A stretch of 64,000 nt of DNA from Closterium sp. Naga37s-1 (lineage: Eukaryota; Streptophyta; Zygnematophyceae; Desmidiales; Closteriaceae), in assembly GCA_947471745.1 (NCBI GenBank), contig CANJKZ010000774.1, positions 1,054,001 through 1,118,000 of the forward strand, read 5' to 3'. Below are positions 59,383 to 64,000 of the stretch, piece by piece. The position numbers and the translations under genes are program-made. Within the stretch, counting starts at the first letter, position 1. Each line of letters begins with the position of its first letter. Under the pieces are notes generated by a model. That model worked only from the letters and a program-made list of their open reading frames with translations. It did not search any database and was not told the DNA's origin.

Positions 59383-60240
59383 GCGTCGAGGGGCGGCAGC
59401 GCGCCGCTCCTCACTCCTCGTTTCCCCCGACAACTGCTCCCCTGCAGACTCTCCACATGGATGTGTGGGGCCCAGCCCGCGCCAGTACATAGGACCGCGA
59501 GCGCTACTTCCTGCTGGTTTTTTACGACTCCACGCGTTACACCACAGTCTTCCCCTTGCTCAGCAAGGATGAGGTCCCTGATGTCTTGATGCCTTGGATT
59601 TGTGCAGTCCTTCTCTAGCTTCGCGAGCGGTTCCGCGAGGACCTTCCTGTCCTGCGTCTGCACTCTGACAGAGGTGGTGAGTTCTCCTCCGACCTCTTGC
59701 GGGACTTTTATCGTGGGGAGGGCATCCTCCAGTCGTTCACGCTTCCGGCCTCCCCGCAGAAAAATGGGATTGCTGAGCGCCGCATTGGCTTAGTCATGGA
59801 GGTGGCTCGTACCTCCGTGATCCATGCGGCTGCTCCCCATTTTCTGTGGCCGTTTGCGGTCCGGTACGCTGCGCATCAGCTCAACCTCTGGCCCCGTGTC
59901 TCCTTGCCAAAGACCTCGCCTACACTGCGTTGGACGGGGAAGGTTGGCGATGTGTCAGTGTTCCGGGTCTGGGGCTCTCGTGCCTTTGTTCGCGATACGT
60001 CAGCGGACAAGCTCTCCTCCCGCGCTATTCCCTGCGTCTTCCTTGGCTTTCCCCTTGACGCACCTGGCTGGCAGTTTTACCACCCCACCTCGCGCCGTGT
60101 CCTCCCCTCTTAGGACGTCACGTTTGATGAGTCGGTTCCCTTTTACCGTCTCTTCCCCTACCACACTGCCCCTCTCCCCCCCCCCCGGCGCTCTTCCTTG
60201 CTCCAGGTCCCCCTCCGGTATACCCCCTCCCCCCTCAGGG
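59383..60240 (+). pseudogene. A5 integrase, continued after C2
   Basis: It resumes with VEGRQRAAPHSS and HMDVWGPARA (first Asp), then RYFLLVFYDSTRYTT. A2 has VVDDNTR here, so part of the first catalytic block is changed. LHSDRGGEFSSDLLRDF (second Asp), NGIAERRIG (Glu) and WTGKVGDVSVFRVWGS follow. Stops lie near 59489, 59618 and 60112. The frame is otherwise steady to FHTAPLSP-like residues near 60175. Confidence 0.85.
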
Positions 60241-61273
60241 TCCTGCTCCCTCAGGTGTGTCTCAGGTAGACCCACTCCCTGGGACTGTGCCTGTCGAGGT
60301 CGCTGTAGACTCAGGTGCTGCTCGAGGTGCTACGTTTGGGGTTTTTGCATCTGAGGGTGTGGCGTCTGGGGGTGTTGAGCCTGGGGGTGTGGAGCGTGGG
60401 GGTACTGAGTCTGAGGGTGCGGAGCCTGGGGGTGCTGAGTCTGAGGGTGCGGGGTCTGGGGGTGCTGAGCCTAGGGGTACTGCTTCTACTGGAGGTCCTG
60501 CGGGTGCCTCGCCACGACTGTCTCCTCGGCGGGAGCCTCTCTCACCGCATCAGCTTCGCGAGTGGTTTGCTCAGTGCACACGCGTTAGGAGTGGAGTTGC
60601 AGGAGCTAGAGGCTGTGCTGCTGGAGGCACTGGAGCTGGAGGTGCTGGAGCTACTAGTCTTGGAGGTGCTGGAGTTACTGCTGGAGCTGGAGTTACCGGA
60701 GGTGCTGGAGCTGCTTGTCCTGGAGGTGCTCGTACTAAAGGTACTGGAGCTGCCAAGGCTGGTGGTGTTGGAGGCGCTGGAGCTGGAGACCCTGGAGCTG
60801 GAGACACTGGCGCTGGAGGTGCTGGAACTAGAGGAGCTGGAGCTGGAGACCCTGGTGCTGGAGGCGCTGGAGCTAGAGGCACTGGCGCTGGCAGCGCTGG
60901 AGCTGGTGGAGCTGGAGCTGGAGACTCTGGCGCTGGAGGCGCTTGGGCTGGAGGTGCTGGAGCTGTCGACCCTGGAGCTGGAGACCCTGGAGCTAGAGGT
61001 GCTGGCGCAGGGGGTACTGAGGTTGGAGGCACTGTGCAGCGGCGACTGTTTTTCGTTCCACCGCCACCGTCGTCTCTGCCGCCACCTGACTCGGTCCTTC
61101 GCCAGGTTCTTAGTCTCCCGTCTTCTACTAGTCTTCCTCCGAGCTTACTGAGTCCACCACCTTGCCAGTCGTAGCCACAGTTTCAGCCAGACTCCCCTCT
61201 ACCTGCTCCTTCTCCTCACCCTGAGCAGAAAGACTCTTTTACAGCACGTCGTGAGCCTGGGTCTCGTCCTGCC
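60241..61273 (+). pseudogene. A5 integrase-RT spacer (Gly/Ala-rich)
   Basis: The frame 60257-61174 reads SQVDPLPGTVPVEVAVDSG, GGVEPGGVERGGTESEG and then long runs of GAGGAGAGDPGAGGAG type. It ends near PPSLLSPPPCQS with a TAG at 61172. The DNA is a tandem of gagctggagaccctgg and ggcgctggaggtgctgg words. It is the longest spacer copy here, about 300 codons. Confidence 0.75.
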
Positions 61274-62473
61274 TTGCCTGTTTGCGCTGTTCGCTCTAGT
61301 CGTCGTGTTCCTCGTCCGCGTCCTCCTCCTGTCCCCGGCACTCACGTTATGGCACTTCGTCCTTCCTCTGTTCCACTGCAAGTTCCCCTGCTGCCTCCTT
61401 CACAGTCCTCTCTTCCTACCGTTCCTGTCCCTGAGTCTGACTTAGCTCGTGCTGCCAGTCCTACTGTCCCTCGTCTTCTAGCCACTGCTGTCACTGACCC
61501 TTCGTTTGAGTCCACTGCTGCATCTGCCCTAGTTGCTGAGCTTGTTGACTTTGCTGCCGCCTGTCATCTCGACTACGCCGCTAGTCTTGTTGCAGAGTCT
61601 AAGGCTGACTGTCCTCCGTCCGTCAGGGGTGAGTGTGCTCTTGGCACGGACGTCCTTGAGGATAGGCAGGAGGACTTTGAGTGTCTTGCAGCTGCTGTAC
61701 CTCATCTCGTGGCCATGCCGCTTGCACTTGACGGAGACCCGGATGCTCCGGACATCCTGACCCCGCGCTCTTACGCAGAGGCGAGTACGGGTCCCTACTC
61801 CTCTCAGTGGCAGACAGCCATGGACACTGAGATGGCATCCTGGAAGTCCACAGGCACCTACGTCGATGCAGTTCCCCCTTCTGGGACAAACATAGTCGAT
61901 GGCATGTGGATTTTTAGGGTGAAGCGGCCGCCGGTTTCTCCGCCTGTCTTCAAGGCTCGTTACGTTGCACGAGGCTTCAGTCAGCGACAGGGAGTTGACT
62001 TCTTCCAGACCTTCTCCCCTACCATGAAGATGACCACTCTTCGGGTTCTGCTGCACGTCACCGATCAGCGTGACTACGAGCTGCACTCTCTTGACTTCAG
62101 CACAACTCTCTTACCGGGCAGCCTGCATGAAGAGATCTGGGTTCGCCGCCCACCTGGCTTCACTGGGTCGTTGTCTTTAGGTACCCAGAGGAGCCTCCGG
62201 CGGCCAGTCTACAGTCTCCGCCAGGCGCCTCGCGAGTGGCACGACACACTAAGGAAGACACTTGCGGGTCTTGGTTTTGCTCCTTCGACTGCTGACCCGT
62301 CGCTGTTTGTGTGCATCAACACTTCGCTGCCGCCGTTCTACGTCCTCGTCTACTTCGACGACTTGGTCTTTGCCATTGCTGACTCCGAGGCTATGGCCCT
62401 TGTGATGTCGGAGCTGCAGAAGAGACACATCTGCACTGACCTGGGTGAGCTGCGCAGCTATCTTGGCTTGTAG
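61274..62473 (+). pseudogene. A5 reverse transcriptase
   Basis: A frame of 399 codons reads SSQWQTAMDTEMASWKST, IFRVKRPPVSPPVFKARYV, GFSQRQGVDFFQTFSP, HSLDFSTTLLPGSLHEEIW, and LVYFDDLVFA where other copies have YVDD. A TAG at 62471 follows SYLGL. Beyond it, 62474-62700 still reads the RNase H connection (LVGCLMYLMTLTRP) before A6 cuts in. The Val-to-Phe change sits inside the catalytic turn, and its effect is uncertain. Confidence 0.88.
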
Positions 62474-62700
62474 ATCATCCGGGACAGAGCACGGTGCACC
62501 ATCACCCTGACTCAGTCACACATGGTGCACCAGGTCCTTCAGCGCTTCGGCTTCCGGTACTCCTCGCCACAGTCCACTCCTCTGCCTACCGGTCACTCGC
62601 TCTCAGATCCACCTTCGGACTAGTCCGTAGAGCCGAGTGGCCCATACCCAGAGCTTGTGGGCTGCCTCATGTACCTGATGACCTTAACTCGACCTAACCT

Positions 62701-62833
62701 TGTCAGAATGTTTTAGTGCTTACATTTGTGTAGGCTATAGTGGGGTAGCCCATAAGGGGTACAACCCAATTAGGGTTAGCACTTGTACCCAACTCTTTCA
62801 TAGTTCAATCATTCTTGTTTGTTAGTTTTCACA
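62701..62833 (+). repeat. A6 5' LTR
   Basis: 133 bp, TGTCAGAATG to gttagttttcaca. It carries ggctatagtggggtagccc and the ttagggttagcacttgtaccc block. Confidence 0.92.
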
Positions 62834-62864
62834 TGGTTTCAGAGTAGGTTACTTGGGCCCACCA
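62834..62864 (+). promoter_or_regulatory. A6 primer-binding site and GGGCCC box (hairpin lost)
   Basis: TGGTTTCAGAGTAGGT at 62834 is followed after only a few bases by GGGCCCACCA (62855-62864). The hairpin seen in the other family-A copies is missing here, probably by a short deletion. Confidence 0.7.
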
Positions 62865-64000
62865 CCTGCTACGCTGCGAGTACCCCCCTAGGCCCATCGC
62901 CCCTAGCCCCGCACCCGGCCTCGTTCCTAGCCACGCGCCCGGCCCGTACCTCGCCCGCGATCGGCCCGTACCTAGCCCGCGCCGGGCCCGTCTCTCGCTC
63001 GCGCCCGGCCCGTACCTAGCCCGCGACTGGCCGGTACCTAGCCCGCGACTTGGCCCCGTACCTAGCCCGCGCCCCGTCGACACCAGTGCCCGGCCCCGTA
63101 CCTAGCCCGCGCCCCATCGACACCCGCGCCCGGCCCGTACCTAGCCCGCGCCCGGCCCTGTCTCACGCCCGCGCTCGGCCCATACCTAGCCCGTGACCCG
63201 GCCCCGTACCTAGCCTGCGCCCTGTCTCACGCCCACGCTCGGCCCGTACCTAGCCCGCGACCCGGCCCCGTACCTAGCCCGCGCCCCGTCGACACCAGTG
63301 CCCGGCCCCGTACCTAGCCCGCGCCCCGTCGACACCCGCGCCCGGCCCGTACCTAGCCCGCGCCCGGCCCTGTCTCACGCCCACGCTCGGCCCGTACCTA
63401 GCCCGCGACCCGGCCCCGTACCTCGCCCGCGCCTGGCCCCGTACCTAGCCCGCGCCCAGCCCCGTCCCTAGCCCGCACCAGGCCCCGTACCCAGCCCCGC
63501 GCCCGGCCCCTTCCCTAGCCCGCGCCCGTCGACGCCCGCGCCCGGCCCCGTCCCTCGCCCAGCGCCCGGCCCCCGCGCCCGACCCTGTACCTAGCCCCGC
63601 GCCTGGCCCCAGTTCAGAGCCCAGCGCCCGGCCCCGTACCTAGCCCGTGCCCGGCCCCTTGTTTGGCCCCTCGGCCCCGCCCCTCGGCCCCTAGCCTCGG
63701 CCTCTAGGCTCGGCCTCCTCGGCCCTCGTGTTTGGCCCCTCGGCCCCTCGACCCTCCCGTTTGGCCCCTTGGCCCCCCTAGGCCTCTCGGCCCCCCCATA
63801 GGCCCCTTGGCCCCTCGGCCCTCTTGTTTGGCCCCTCGGCCCACTAGGCCCCTTGGCCACCTAGGCCCTTCGGCCCCCTAGGCCCCTCGGACCCTTGGCC
63901 CTCTTGTCACTTGGCCCCTTGGCCCCTTGACCCCCAGGCACCTCGGCCCCTCGGCTCCTAACCTCACCCCCCCCCCTCGGCCTCGTGTTTGGCCCCTCGG
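62865..64000 (+). repeat. A6 GC-rich 5' leader (to window end)
   Basis: Over 1.1 kb of tandem words: first cccgtacctagcccgcgccc (about 22 bp; 62930-63480), with a longer unit repeated (cgtcgacaccagtgcccgg). From 63650 it is a short cggcccctaggcccct-type repeat. No gene is seen on either strand. Confidence 0.78.

Larger units (their letters stand above)
50089..64000 (+). mobile_element. Copia element A5 (family A), with nested C2 and A6
   Basis: A5 starts TGTCAAACTTATATAG at 50089, after CGTGG (50084-50088), its presumed left TSD copy. The visible parts are the 5' LTR (50089-50220), primer site, leader, gag, protease, integrase (from 59383), spacer and RT to 62700. C2 interrupts it at 52944-59382 and A6 at 62701. 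Its 3' end lies outside the window, so the right TSD cannot be checked. Confidence 0.9.
62701..64000 (+). mobile_element. Copia element A6 (family A), 5' end only
   Basis: A6 starts TGTCAGAATGTTTTAG at 62701, directly after AACCT (62696-62700, presumed TSD), inside the RT/RNase H junction of A5. Visible are the 5' LTR (62701-62833), primer site and leader. Gag is not reached before the window ends. Confidence 0.88.

Noticed and set aside
1..64000. tRNA or rRNA genes
   Set aside because: Only short primer sites resembling the initiator tRNA-Met 3' end were seen; no cloverleaf or rRNA core was recognised by eye. A tRNAscan or Rfam run would settle it.

Overview
The window is eukaryotic repeat-rich DNA made almost entirely of retrotransposons inserted into one another. 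No intact host gene is visible. The Ty1/copia elements and their tRNA-iMet-like primer sites suit a green-lineage genome. The gag style resembles what I recall from streptophyte algae or early land plants, but I cannot verify that. The only host-gene trace is a shattered alanyl-tRNA synthetase (AlaRS) pseudogene near the left edge. Element names used here are local labels, not published names.

Layout. A0 (1-735) is the 3' end of a family-A copia element. AlaRS pieces lie at 926-1188 and 7559-8000, split by A1 (1189-7558, minus). A piece of a non-LTR retrotransposon endonuclease follows (8042-8602, minus). From about 8.6 kb to at least 50.1 kb a single old copia element, D (minus), is split open. 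B (9974-45951, plus; target-site duplication or TSD GATGG) sits in D's reverse-transcriptase region. Inside B's 5' LTR sits a non-LTR element N (about 10402-26842, plus). Inside N's 67-bp tandem array sits A2 (10573-22214, plus; TSD AACGC). Inside A2's RNase H end sits A3 (16942-21789, minus; TSD ATCAT). B's 3' LTR carries C1 (31931-45658, plus; TSD AGAGT), whose 3' LTR carries A4 (37783-45119, minus; TSD CAGCA). D's right arm holds two solo LTRs (48862-49070 and 49367-49467). It is then interrupted by A5 (50089 to beyond the window, plus), which contains C2 (52944-59382, minus; TSD GCGTC) and is cut by A6 (62701 onward, plus).

The families. A has ~131-bp LTRs, a PBS-adjacent hairpin, a long GC-rich leader that differs from copy to copy, and a Gly/Ala-rich spacer between integrase and RT. 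B (LTR ~1.03 kb) and C (LTR ~0.8 kb) share a TGGTATCAGAGC primer site and a different gag. D has a classic CCHC gag. N encodes a Cys/His finger, an RT and a C-terminal restriction-like endonuclease. All copies carry stops, frameshifts or deletions. C2 and A4 are the least damaged. A3 has lost protease and integrase through an in-frame gag-to-RT fusion.

Coordinates of element ends with TSDs were read directly and should be exact to about 1 bp. Ends without TSDs (A0, A1 left, D left, N right) are approximate.
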